Source: a bacterium Ga0077546
Lineage (GTDB): Bacteria > Cyanobacteriota > Vampirovibrionia > Obscuribacterales > Obscuribacteraceae
DNA length: 17,682 nucleotides
NCBI GenBank assembly: GCA_001464165.1
Contig: LNEX01000361.1
Span: 1 to 17,682, forward strand
Reading direction: 5' to 3'
Below, piece by piece: positions 1 through 7,147 of this stretch. Position 1 is the first letter of the stretch; the number at the start of each line of letters is the position of its first letter. A program made the translations under genes and the position numbers. The notes under the pieces are model-generated. The model was not told the origin of the DNA. It did no database searches and saw nothing but the letters and a program-made list of their open reading frames with translations.

Positions 1-150
1 CCTGCTTTGTTTGACGACAAGCGTAGTGGGGGCGGTGATATTGCTCCACCGGCTGCGGCTGAAACAGACCAAGGTGCTAAGACCGATGTCGCTCCTGGCC
101 CAGCTGCTACCCCAGAACTTTTCGACGGCAAGCGCAGTGGCGAAGGTGAT
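1..150 (+). repeat. Two copies of a 111-nt coding repeat
   Basis: Codons for P-x-LFD-x-KRSG-x-GD occur at 1-39 and again at 112-150. The conserved core is 13 codons; the intervening Pro/Ala-rich spacer is diverged. The first copy touches the window edge, so the array may continue upstream. Confidence 0.7.
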
Positions 151-561
151 GTTAAACCAGCGCCAGCTGCTGACACACTGAAAGATAGCAGTGGCGCTCC
201 TGTTCTTGATGGTGGCGGAAATCCGGTCAAAACTGGTACTCCAGCTGACTCTACAGTTGTTCCCAACGCTAAAGCCCTTGAAGAACCAGCTACAGCGCCA
301 GTTCAAGAGCCACTTCAAGAGCCACTTAAGGAACCAGCTGCCGGCACTAAACCCCAGCTCAAAGCTTCGAATGATACTGTAGCGCCCCCGGTGGTGGCAG
401 GTAGTGACGTTGCCGCCCCTGGTGAAGACTTTGCTGTAACAGCTGTTTCTGCGGATGCGAAAGCTGACGCAGAGTATCAGGCCAAGCAGAAAGCAGCACG
501 TGACAAGCGTCTACTTGAAGGCAATCCACTTGAATCTTTTGAAGCGCCTAGCATTACGTAG
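1..561 (+). CDS. Pro/Ala-rich repeat protein, 5' truncated by window edge
   Basis: The frame is open from the first base, so this is the C-terminal 186 residues of a longer protein; the in-frame TTG at 7 is not evidence of a start. An 11-residue block LFDDKRSGGGD (residues 3-13) recurs as LFDGKRSGEGD (residues 40-50), a period of 37 residues or 111 nt, each copy preceded by Pro-Ala/Pro-Glu and followed by a Pro/Ala-rich spacer. A short QEPLQEPLKEP repeat lies near residues 101-111. The C-terminus (about 150-186) is charged and helix-prone. There are no cysteines, membrane segments or known catalytic motifs in the visible part. Composition suggests an extended, disordered or surface/linker protein, but no family is recognised. 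A strong terminator follows 50 nt after the stop. More repeat copies may lie upstream of the window. Confidence 0.75.
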   Translation, partial: PALFDDKRSGGGDIAPPAAAETDQGAKTDVAPGPAATPELFDGKRSGEGDVKPAPAADTLKDSSGAPVLDGGGNPVKTGTPADSTVVPNAKALEEPATAPVQEPLQEPLKEPAAGTKPQLKASNDTVAPPVVAGSDVAAPGEDFAVTAVSADAKADAEYQAKQKAARDKRLLEGNPLESFEAPSIT

Positions 562-607
562 TCGCAGATAGAGTTTGGAACGCTAATCACAAGTCATTGG
601 TGAGAAA

Positions 608-636
608 TTAAAAGGGGCGCCCAGCGCTCCTTTTTT
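608..636 (+). terminator. Rho-independent terminator after the repeat protein
   Basis: An 11-bp stem (610-620 with 624-634, one G-T wobble, loop CCA) has A-rich 5' and T-rich 3' bases, and the T run continues to 636. It lies about 50 nt after the stop at 561 and before the gene at 688. A second CGCCCTTTTTT stretch at 652-662 could compete for the same 5' arm. Confidence 0.85.
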
Positions 637-687
637 ACATCTATCGATAGTCGCCCTTTTTTGTTGGCTGCGGCTAAGATATGAAAT

Positions 688-1668
688 ATGCTTCGACAAA
701 TTTCAAATTTTAGTTTGCAGTCAATTGCCATAGCAATAGCTGTGCTTTCGCTTAGTTTTTCGCTTCCCGCGCAGGGAGGCCCTCAAGCGAAGACTCAGAT
801 GGAGAATTCTACATCTGAGATTGTTGAAAAATTAGAGCAAGCTGTGCGGCAAGAGCCCCACAACTTTACTGCGCATTTTAAATTGGGTCGAGCAATGATG
901 GACGCTGGTCGCTTTCGTAAGGCTGAAGAGAGTTTTTTGGCTTGTACTTTGCTCAATCCTAAAAGTAATGCGGGCCGCTTTGGTATGGCCGAAGTGTACG
1001 AACATACAGGTAAGTTTGCTGATGCCATTTTGGTGTACAAGCAAATTCTTAGCCGTCAGCCCGTGGCCGAGATTGATCAATATAGAGTGCAATTAGCTAT
1101 GCAGCGCTTGAGTTATTATCATTCGCTGGGCGATGCCAATTCACCTCAGTATGTCTTCGCTAACGATTTCGCTGATAAACACGGCTGGAAGAAGTCAGCT
1201 TTCCCGTTGCGGATAGCAATTTGGTCAGATCCTGAATTGAAAGAATTGAAGGAGCCTTTTCATCAAGACGTCGTTCGTGCGTTTGAACGGTGGCAGATTG
1301 CTTCTGGAGGCAAAACTACATTTAAGATTGTCTCAGATCAAAAGTCTGCCGATATCGTTTGCAAGCTTGTGCGAGTAATGCGGGGCTCAAAGCGCAGCGG
1401 CCTCGGCGAGAAGGCCGCTGAGACCGCTCTTCAGTGGGATGATAGTAGCGACGACATCGTTAAATGGTCACGCATCGAAATATTCTGGGATGAGCGCTAC
1501 AACTTAGTTAAGCTTGAGGCCTGCGTCTTGCATGAAGTTGGCCACGCTCTCGGACTCAATCATTCTAGCAATCCGCACGATATTATGTTTCCCTTAGCCC
1601 ATCCGCCTTATGCCGCCATTTTGTCTGAGCGCGATAAGAACTCACTGAGAGCTATTTACGAGAAGTAG
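688..1668 (+). CDS. Exported TPR-containing matrixin-type zinc metalloprotease
   Basis: A hydrophobic N-terminal signal (residues about 8-29, ending near LPAQG) predicts export. Residues about 58-125 form two TPR-like helical pairs. Residues about 174-326 look like a matrixin (peptidase M10) catalytic domain: the PLRIAIW strand, the FHQDVVRAFERW helix and the ADIVCKL strand precede the zinc motif HEVGHALGLNH (H282, E283, H286, H292), then the Met-turn M300 in DIMFP. All three His ligands and the general-base Glu are present. There is no obvious Cys-switch propeptide, although C225 lies within the domain. The ATG at 688 is weakly supported by a Shine-Dalgarno sequence but gives a convincing signal. 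Substrate is unknown; a TPR region between signal and protease suggests protein-protein docking. The 3' end overlaps the convergent gene 1652-2878 by 17 nt. Confidence 0.85.
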   Translation: MLRQISNFSLQSIAIAIAVLSLSFSLPAQGGPQAKTQMENSTSEIVEKLEQAVRQEPHNFTAHFKLGRAMMDAGRFRKAEESFLACTLLNPKSNAGRFGMAEVYEHTGKFADAILVYKQILSRQPVAEIDQYRVQLAMQRLSYYHSLGDANSPQYVFANDFADKHGWKKSAFPLRIAIWSDPELKELKEPFHQDVVRAFERWQIASGGKTTFKIVSDQKSADIVCKLVRVMRGSKRSGLGEKAAETALQWDDSSDDIVKWSRIEIFWDERYNLVKLEACVLHEVGHALGLNHSSNPHDIMFPLAHPPYAAILSERDKNSLRAIYEK

Positions 1669-2878
1669 AATTTGACAGCGATATTTTTAGGGCTTGAGGA
1701 ACGTAGAGTTTGGCATTACTAGTTAGTTTGGCAAAATTGCTGCTATTGGTGCAGTAGGTCAAAATAATTTCGCCTTTGTTTTTGGCCGCATCGGTTAAAT
1801 ATTGGGGATGGGCTTTGGCGCTGTAATAGAGCAAATCTGGTGAACCAGTTGAAAACTGGTAGACTAGCGCTCTATCGCTCCAGGGGCCTTGCATCTCAGT
1901 GGCGTGGCGCATAAAGATTGCTTTTTTGTCTGGCGGAATGTAGAAAGCAAAATAACCAGTCAGCCCGGGAATTTTCGTTACTGTCATTTCTGAAGCGCCA
2001 TCGTCAAATAGAGTTTCTGGTAGTTCGTAGGTGGGCTCCCATTTTTGCGACCACCACTCAAGTTTGTTTAGGCTAAAGGGCACTGCTTTTGTTAGGGAAA
2101 GGCGAGCCACGACAGTGGGATGCTTAAAGAGGTCAAGGGCAACTGCGCCGTTCGAGCAGAAGAAGTAAATATGCTTATTATCGGCTCGGCATGCCACTCC
2201 GTACAATGTACGCTTGGCGCTAGTGTTCAGTGCTTTGATTTGATAGCGCCATTTGTCTGGGGCATCTAGGGGGTTGTCTACCGTCACGAGATGATCTGTT
2301 CTCAGTTCAAACTGAAATGGCGCCGGTAGCTTGTAGTCGGTGCGTACAACATGCATGAAAATATGGAGCTTGCCCTTACTAAGAAAGCCGTCTGCCGGCC
2401 AATAGTAATCACCTTTGTCTAGGCAGTTGAAAAAGCCCGTGTTCTCTGGCTTTGGATTTATTGGTTTCTTACCCGAGTAATAAGTGAATTTTCCTGGGCT
2501 GCCCTGACTAGTGTCTTCAATTGCCACGGCATTGTGCACCATTGAGCAGTTCGAGCGTTTGTTGTTCCTTATTTGACCAATAAAACTGTCACCAAAGAGC
2601 CATAGGGTGCGTTTAGGGCCCAGTGGAATGCTGTAGGCGCCGTCTCCACCTACCCAGTCTGCTTTGCTCGTGGTGTCGTTAGTAAAGCGTTTTGTCAGAG
2701 ATGGGTAGGGTGCAGCAGAAGTAACTTTGAATGGATTTGCTGGATGATTGGCGATGTCGGTAAGTGAGAAGTCTTTGGCTAGAGTTGCTTGTGGTGTGTA
2801 TATTGCAGTTTGGCTAAGAAGAAAGACAGCCACTAGGGCTGCCTTTCTTGCAATTTGTCTACTTAGTTTTGCCGACAA
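1652..2878 (-). CDS. Secreted beta-propeller-like protein (DUF4185/DUF5005-like)
   Basis: The 408-residue product starts at a TTG (2876-2878) preceded by an AGAGA-type Shine-Dalgarno sequence that follows the stop of the upstream FtsH-like gene by a few bases. A signal peptide covers residues about 1-34 (cleavage after QATLA). The mature part contains GGDGAYSIPL (about 78-87), LWLFGDSFIG (92-101), HNAVAIE and YYWPADGF, a pattern I associate with glycosidase-like propellers such as DUF4185/DUF5005, where repeated W/F-G-D blades carry acidic residues. Assignment to one of these families is from memory and tentative; no catalytic residue is claimed. It is the last gene of the trx-like/ftsH-like cluster (11-nt gap), so it is probably co-transcribed. 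Its 3' end overlaps the metalloprotease gene on the other strand, with no terminator between. Confidence 0.7.
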   Translation of the reverse strand: MSAKLSRQIARKAALVAVFLLSQTAIYTPQATLAKDFSLTDIANHPANPFKVTSAAPYPSLTKRFTNDTTSKADWVGGDGAYSIPLGPKRTLWLFGDSFIGQIRNNKRSNCSMVHNAVAIEDTSQGSPGKFTYYSGKKPINPKPENTGFFNCLDKGDYYWPADGFLSKGKLHIFMHVVRTDYKLPAPFQFELRTDHLVTVDNPLDAPDKWRYQIKALNTSAKRTLYGVACRADNKHIYFFCSNGAVALDLFKHPTVVARLSLTKAVPFSLNKLEWWSQKWEPTYELPETLFDDGASEMTVTKIPGLTGYFAFYIPPDKKAIFMRHATEMQGPWSDRALVYQFSTGSPDLLYYSAKAHPQYLTDAAKNKGEIILTYCTNSSNFAKLTSNAKLYVPQALKISLSNSTSRK

Positions 2879-2889
2879 TTTGTTTCTCT

Positions 2890-5800
2890 CTAGTTTTCTG
2901 GTCTGAAGTTTTCTGGATCTTTGTTCTCGTTTTGAACTAGATCAGTCACCTTGTTGTTTTCAGCGTTGTTCGGGGCCCCACCTTGACCAACGTGCGTCAG
3001 TCCGGGGAGGAATTCTAGATTGACAATAGGAGGAGTACCGACCAGTTTTCTTTCAGACAGAGTATCGATTTCTTTGTTGATGTCAGCTTCGCTCTTGCCT
3101 GGCTCAAGAATGTTGACTAAGTCTTTGTAGAAGAGAGTTTCCTTTTCTACAAGGGCGTGGGCAATTTGATCTAGTTCTTTACGCTTTTCTTTGAGCAAGT
3201 TGCGGACATTTTGCAGGCAGTCGTCCACCGTCTTTTTAATTTCTAGCTCTATTTCACGCTCAGTTTCTGGTGAAGCAACTCCCCAACCATCATACTGACC
3301 GTGGCCCCTAGCATCACCGTGAGCATGCAAGGTGTTGTAAGGGAACGAGCCCATACCCCAGTTCTTAATCATACGACGAGCGGTATTGCCAACATTGATT
3401 AAGTCTTGTGATACACCACTGGTGGTGGTGTCCATATACAGTGATTCAGCCACATAGCCGCCCAGTGATACTTCAATGTCAACAAGATAGTCCTGCTTGT
3501 TCTGTCCTGAGACAAAGCGGTCTTCTTTCTCAACCGACCACATATATCCAAGAGCGCGACCGGTAGGAACAATTGTCACTACTTGAATGCGTTCTTTTCT
3601 GTTGCGGAAGTAAGAAACAATTGTGTGACCGGCCTCGTGATAGGCAGTCTCGAACAACTCTTTTACACCAATGTGCTGACTGCGGCTCATGCCGAAGCTC
3701 ACTCTCTGAATAGCTCGAACCATATCAGAATGAGTAATTTCAACACGACCTTCGCGTATTGCCATGAGGCCAGCTTCGTTAACCATATTGGCTAAGTCTG
3801 CTCCGGCTTGCAAGAAAGTCATGCGAGCAATTTCCATGATTTGAACGTTTGGAGAGACTTTGAATTTCTCTAAGTACTTTTTCAAAATTGCCTCACGGCC
3901 TTCGAGATTCGGTAGTGGCACATCAATGTGTCTATCAAACCGGCCTGGTCGCAACAGGGCGCTGTCAAGCATGTGCATGCTATTTGTAGCGCCTATAGTG
4001 AGAATGTTTGTCTTGCCAAAGCCATCCATTTCAACAAGTAGCGAGTTTAGTGTCTTGTTGGCGTCTTGAATGGCGCCACCGCCCAAGTCTTCTCCTCGTT
4101 TGCCGCCGATTGCATCGATCTCGTCAATGAATACAATAGCCGGTTTGCCGCTGCGCCTTGCTCGTTCGTAGACTGCTTTGACTCGATTAGAGCCAACTCC
4201 GGCCCACATCGATTGGAAGTCTCCACCAGAGAGCGAGTAAAAAGCGATTCCGGCTTCATTGGCGATGGCTTTTGCTAGCATGGTTTTGCCAGTACCAGGC
4301 GGGCCAACTAGCAAAATCCCTTTGCTGGGTTTGAGGCCAAATTTTTCCACTAGCTTCATATTCTTGAGCATAGCGATAACTTCAGCCGCTTCAGCTTTGG
4401 CTTCTTCTACACCTTTAAGATCATCGAGCTTGACGTCAAGATCTGGCACCCGAGAGAGATTCATCCCGGCCACGTTGAGTTTGTGACCAGCTGTAATCAT
4501 TACCTTGTCAATTGCTTCTTCTAGTTCTTCCTCGGTTACCTGACTCTTGCCCTTGCGCACAGCCAAAATTGCGGCTTCGTTGCAAGTGGCGGCAATGTCA
4601 GCACCAGAAAAGTTGAAGGATAGTTTGCCTAACTTCTTCAGGTCTGGTAATGATGCCAGGCTTATCTGTTTGAGGTACTTTTCGAAGATCAAACTTCTTG
4701 ATTCTGCATCGGGTACACCAATGAAGACTTTGCGGTCAAAACGACCAGAGCGGTAAAAGGCAGGGTCAAAATCATCTTGCATGTTGGTAGCGCCGATGGT
4801 GATCACATTGCTGCGACCGAGGCCATCTAATTCCACTAGAAGCTGATTGAGAGAACCTGTCCGACCTGCTCCCGTAGGCTCTGGTCCGCCAAAGGGGCTG
4901 GCATTGATGGCGTCAATTTCATCGATGAAAACAATAGCAGCCGGGCTCTGTCGGGCTTGGGTGTAAAGTGCTTTGATACGCTGAGCGCCCATGCCAAAAT
5001 TATTTAAATGACTTGCCGACAACCCATAAAACGGCACCCCTGCTTCGTTAGCAATGGCTTTTGCTAGCATCGACTTACCTACGCCAGGCGGGCCGACAAG
5101 CAAGACGCCTTTTGGTATTTTTGCACCGATTTTGCGCAGCTCTTGTTTGATGTCGTCGATGCCGCTGACGTCAGCGAACCTTATTGATGGGTCATGATTA
5201 ACTAGTTCAACACCTGAGTTAGTTAACGACCGCTCAAGGCCGACAGAGACTCTATCTAGAGCCTGCAGAATCATGTCTGTGGTGACTTTGTTGGGGTTGC
5301 CGGGGCGGCGTGAAATTAGAGCGGCTTCGTTAACTACGTTGGCTATTTCTGCCGGTGAATAGTTGGCCGTAAGCATCGTCACTTGGTCATAGTCAATGTT
5401 TTCATCGCAGGCAACTTTGGCTAAATAATATTTGAACAGACCCGATCTTTCTTCTGGTGTGGGCATCTGGAAGTAGATGCGCCTATCCATACGGCCAGCG
5501 CGCATTAGGGCTGGGTCGAGCATGGCATCATTATTGGTGGCACCAATAACCATGATTTTTGAACCAGAGAAGCCGTCCATTTCGGTAAGCAGACAATTAA
5601 GTGTCATGTTCATGTCGGCGATGCCGCCAAATCCCTGGTCTTGCGAGCGCTTCGAACCCATTGACTCAATTTCGTCGATGAACAATATGGCGCGGTCGTG
5701 AGCTTTCAATTTGCGGAACAATGTCTTTAACTTGAGCACACCAAGACCCATGAAGATACCAGCAACGCCACCACCGTCAATGACATAGAATGGCACACCG

Positions 5801-6273
5801 GCTTCGTTAGCAATGGCTCTGGCAAACAGTGTTTTGCCAACACCAGGCGGTCCAACAAAGAGCATTCCTTTTGGCACTTGGGCGCCAGAGTCTTCGTAGT
5901 GCTTTGCTTTTTGGATGATGTCGATGACTTCGCGAATTTCTTGCTTGGCCTTATCGTTGCCAGTCATTTCTTCCAGAGTCTTTGGGGCATTAGGGCTTAT
6001 AGACGATTCTTTATAGAGCCACTTAAACCAGCGCTTGCCAATGCTTTTTGGTGCTTTGCTGTCAGCTCTGGGCGGAAGCGGGAAGATCACCGAGAGCATG
6101 ATGTAGAACTGAATGATGATAAAGAAGGCGCCGTAAAGCACGGCCACCACGAGGGTTATTACTGAGTATTTGAGGAAGGCCGGTAGTGATGCAAACGGGT
6201 TCCAGTACTGGGCCGTGAGGATTAGTCCGACAGTCCAGAGTATAAGCAGTGTCCAACGAGCCCAGGTTTTCAT
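2890..6273 (-). CDS. Triple-AAA+ FtsH-family membrane zinc protease (M41)
   Basis: This 1127-residue protein is nearly twice the usual FtsH length (about 600-650). Two membrane helices (about 8-27 and 36-65) are separated by only about ten residues, so the FtsH periplasmic domain is absent. Three AAA+ modules follow. AAA1 has Walker A GPPGVGKT 141-148, Walker B ILFIDE 196-201 and fingers R258/R261. AAA2 has GPPGVGKS 394-401, IVFIDE 447-452 and R508/R511. AAA3 has GPPGTGKT 657-664, IVFIDE 713-718 and R775/R778. Pore loops carry F174, F426 and W690. The M41 domain has HEAGH 879-883 and a third ligand D957 in TSGVSQDL. A hydrophilic tail spans about 1060-1127. AAA2 has a shortened N-terminal linker and pore loop. 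The ATG at 6273 has a GGAG Shine-Dalgarno. Known FtsH proteins are hexameric unfoldase-proteases; the stacked three-ring motor is inference. Confidence 0.93.
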   Translation of the reverse strand: MKTWARWTLLILWTVGLILTAQYWNPFASLPAFLKYSVITLVVAVLYGAFFIIIQFYIMLSVIFPLPPRADSKAPKSIGKRWFKWLYKESSISPNAPKTLEEMTGNDKAKQEIREVIDIIQKAKHYEDSGAQVPKGMLFVGPPGVGKTLFARAIANEAGVPFYVIDGGGVAGIFMGLGVLKLKTLFRKLKAHDRAILFIDEIESMGSKRSQDQGFGGIADMNMTLNCLLTEMDGFSGSKIMVIGATNNDAMLDPALMRAGRMDRRIYFQMPTPEERSGLFKYYLAKVACDENIDYDQVTMLTANYSPAEIANVVNEAALISRRPGNPNKVTTDMILQALDRVSVGLERSLTNSGVELVNHDPSIRFADVSGIDDIKQELRKIGAKIPKGVLLVGPPGVGKSMLAKAIANEAGVPFYGLSASHLNNFGMGAQRIKALYTQARQSPAAIVFIDEIDAINASPFGGPEPTGAGRTGSLNQLLVELDGLGRSNVITIGATNMQDDFDPAFYRSGRFDRKVFIGVPDAESRSLIFEKYLKQISLASLPDLKKLGKLSFNFSGADIAATCNEAAILAVRKGKSQVTEEELEEAIDKVMITAGHKLNVAGMNLSRVPDLDVKLDDLKGVEEAKAEAAEVIAMLKNMKLVEKFGLKPSKGILLVGPPGTGKTMLAKAIANEAGIAFYSLSGGDFQSMWAGVGSNRVKAVYERARRSGKPAIVFIDEIDAIGGKRGEDLGGGAIQDANKTLNSLLVEMDGFGKTNILTIGATNSMHMLDSALLRPGRFDRHIDVPLPNLEGREAILKKYLEKFKVSPNVQIMEIARMTFLQAGADLANMVNEAGLMAIREGRVEITHSDMVRAIQRVSFGMSRSQHIGVKELFETAYHEAGHTIVSYFRNRKERIQVVTIVPTGRALGYMWSVEKEDRFVSGQNKQDYLVDIEVSLGGYVAESLYMDTTTSGVSQDLINVGNTARRMIKNWGMGSFPYNTLHAHGDARGHGQYDGWGVASPETEREIELEIKKTVDDCLQNVRNLLKEKRKELDQIAHALVEKETLFYKDLVNILEPGKSEADINKEIDTLSERKLVGTPPIVNLEFLPGLTHVGQGGAPNNAENNKVTDLVQNENKDPENFRPEN

Positions 6274-6288
6274 GATTCTCCGCTTCTC

Positions 6289-6546
6289 CTAATTGTTGCC
6301 CATGCCAGGCGCATCAGCATCTCTGTTCTCATTTTTGTTGTTGACGTCGCCGATATAGCGCAGTTTGCGATATGAATCGACAATTTTTACTTCTGGAATC
6401 AAGCCTTCTCTGCGCTTCCAAACTCCAAGGCTCGAGCTGATCACATCAGCTACTCCAGCAGGCATTCGGCCCGGTGGAAACTTGTAGTTGACGAAGCTAG
6501 AAGATAGAATCATCGCCACAAAAAAAGCGACTGCGTACTTGACCAT
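6289..6546 (-). CDS. Small single-pass membrane protein of the FtsH-like cluster
   Basis: An 85-residue protein starting MVKYAVAFF, with one hydrophobic segment (residues 3-20) followed by a basic, polar C-terminal region (PPGRMP, then KRREGLIPEVK) and an Asn/Asp-rich tail. No family is recognised. I chose ATG 6546, 5 nt after the stop of the thioredoxin-like gene, because it puts the membrane segment at the N-terminus; a longer reading from ATG 6588 would overlap the upstream gene and add 14 residues. The Shine-Dalgarno sequence is weak (CGGAT), so translation coupling is likely. It ends 15 nt before the triple-AAA FtsH-like gene. It could be an accessory or adaptor subunit of that protease, comparable in principle to small membrane modulators of FtsH, but nothing in the sequence proves this. 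Confidence 0.7.
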   Translation of the reverse strand: MVKYAVAFFVAMILSSSFVNYKFPPGRMPAGVADVISSSLGVWKRREGLIPEVKIVDSYRKLRYIGDVNNKNENRDADAPGMGNN

Positions 6547-6551
6547 AATTA

Positions 6552-7007
6552 TTAATCCGTTGGCATATCTAATTCTTGCTTGACCCACTTGGTTAGCTCA
6601 GGCTGGGTCATTTCGCCTTTGATACCGTTGATTGCTTTGCCTTCTTTGAATAGAACGTACCCAGGTACTCCTTCTACATCGTAGCGCTCAGTTAGGGTTT
6701 GGTTTGTGTCTACATCGACTTTTACTACCCGAACATAACCTTGCGAGTCTGTGGCCAGCTTATTGACGATTGGGGTCATTGTTAGGCAATGGGGGTCGGT
6801 TGGCCGGTAGAACTCGACCAGTACTGGTAGCTGCGAATCGAGCACCTCGCCTTGAAAGGTACCAGCGTTGACGTCAGTGACCGTATCGGCTACGGGTGCG
6901 TTGGCGAAGGTCCAGCCAGTCGGCGAAAGCGGATTGTCGAAGCCGGCCAGAGTGCAGCTCACCAGAAGGGCAATGACAAAACCTATAACTGCTTCTTTCA
7001 TCTCCAT
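6552..7007 (-). CDS. Membrane-tethered thioredoxin-fold protein with DPHC instead of CxxC
   Basis: A 151-residue protein with an N-terminal hydrophobic segment (VIGFVIALLVSC, possible lipobox with C18) followed by a thioredoxin fold (about 45-148). Where thioredoxin has WCGPC this has TDPHC: D71 replaces the nucleophilic Cys and only C74 remains. The cis-proline (P115 in GVPGY) and the core strands VLVEFY and RVVKVDVD are kept. It therefore cannot perform ordinary dithiol-disulfide exchange; a chaperone, scaffold or single-Cys role is possible. An upstream ATG at 7169 exists, but ATG 7007 (AGGA nine bases upstream) or ATG 7001 (GAGG six bases upstream) gives a normal signal segment. It is the first gene of the cluster leading into the triple-AAA FtsH-like protein and lies behind a terminator, so it probably has its own promoter. 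Confidence 0.8.
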   Translation of the reverse strand: MEMKEAVIGFVIALLVSCTLAGFDNPLSPTGWTFANAPVADTVTDVNAGTFQGEVLDSQLPVLVEFYRPTDPHCLTMTPIVNKLATDSQGYVRVVKVDVDTNQTLTERYDVEGVPGYVLFKEGKAINGIKGEMTQPELTKWVKQELDMPTD

Positions 7008-7070
7008 CCTCAAATTTCCTAGTTTGGCTACTAGGGCGCAATACATATATATTGGCATAGCCTTAGAAGT

Positions 7071-7098
7071 TTTACACATTCCCATTACGGAATCACAA
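7071..7098 (-). promoter_or_regulatory. Weak candidate promoter for the trx-like/ftsH-like cluster
   Basis: Read on the minus strand, TTGTGA (7093-7098) and TGTAAA (7071-7076) are separated by 16 bases; each matches the sigma-70 consensus at four of six positions. The position, between the terminator at 7148-7181 and the start at 7007, is suitable. The match is weak and could be chance. Confidence 0.25.
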
Positions 7099-7107
7099 TA
7101 AGTGATT
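7091..7107. promoter_or_regulatory. Inverted repeat, possible operator
   Basis: AATCAC and GTGATT form a perfect 6-bp inverted repeat with a 5-base spacer (AATAA). It overlaps the proposed -35 element of the thioredoxin-like/FtsH-like cluster, so a repressor or activator site is possible. No regulator is identified. Confidence 0.35.
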
Positions 7108-7147
7108 ACCCTGATCTTGCCCTTCTTGGCCATTCTTGAAATTTTGC

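Noticed and set aside
3583..6165. Many short open frames antisense to the FtsH-like gene
   Set aside because: They mirror the conserved codon pattern of the repeated AAA+ modules and show no independent motifs.
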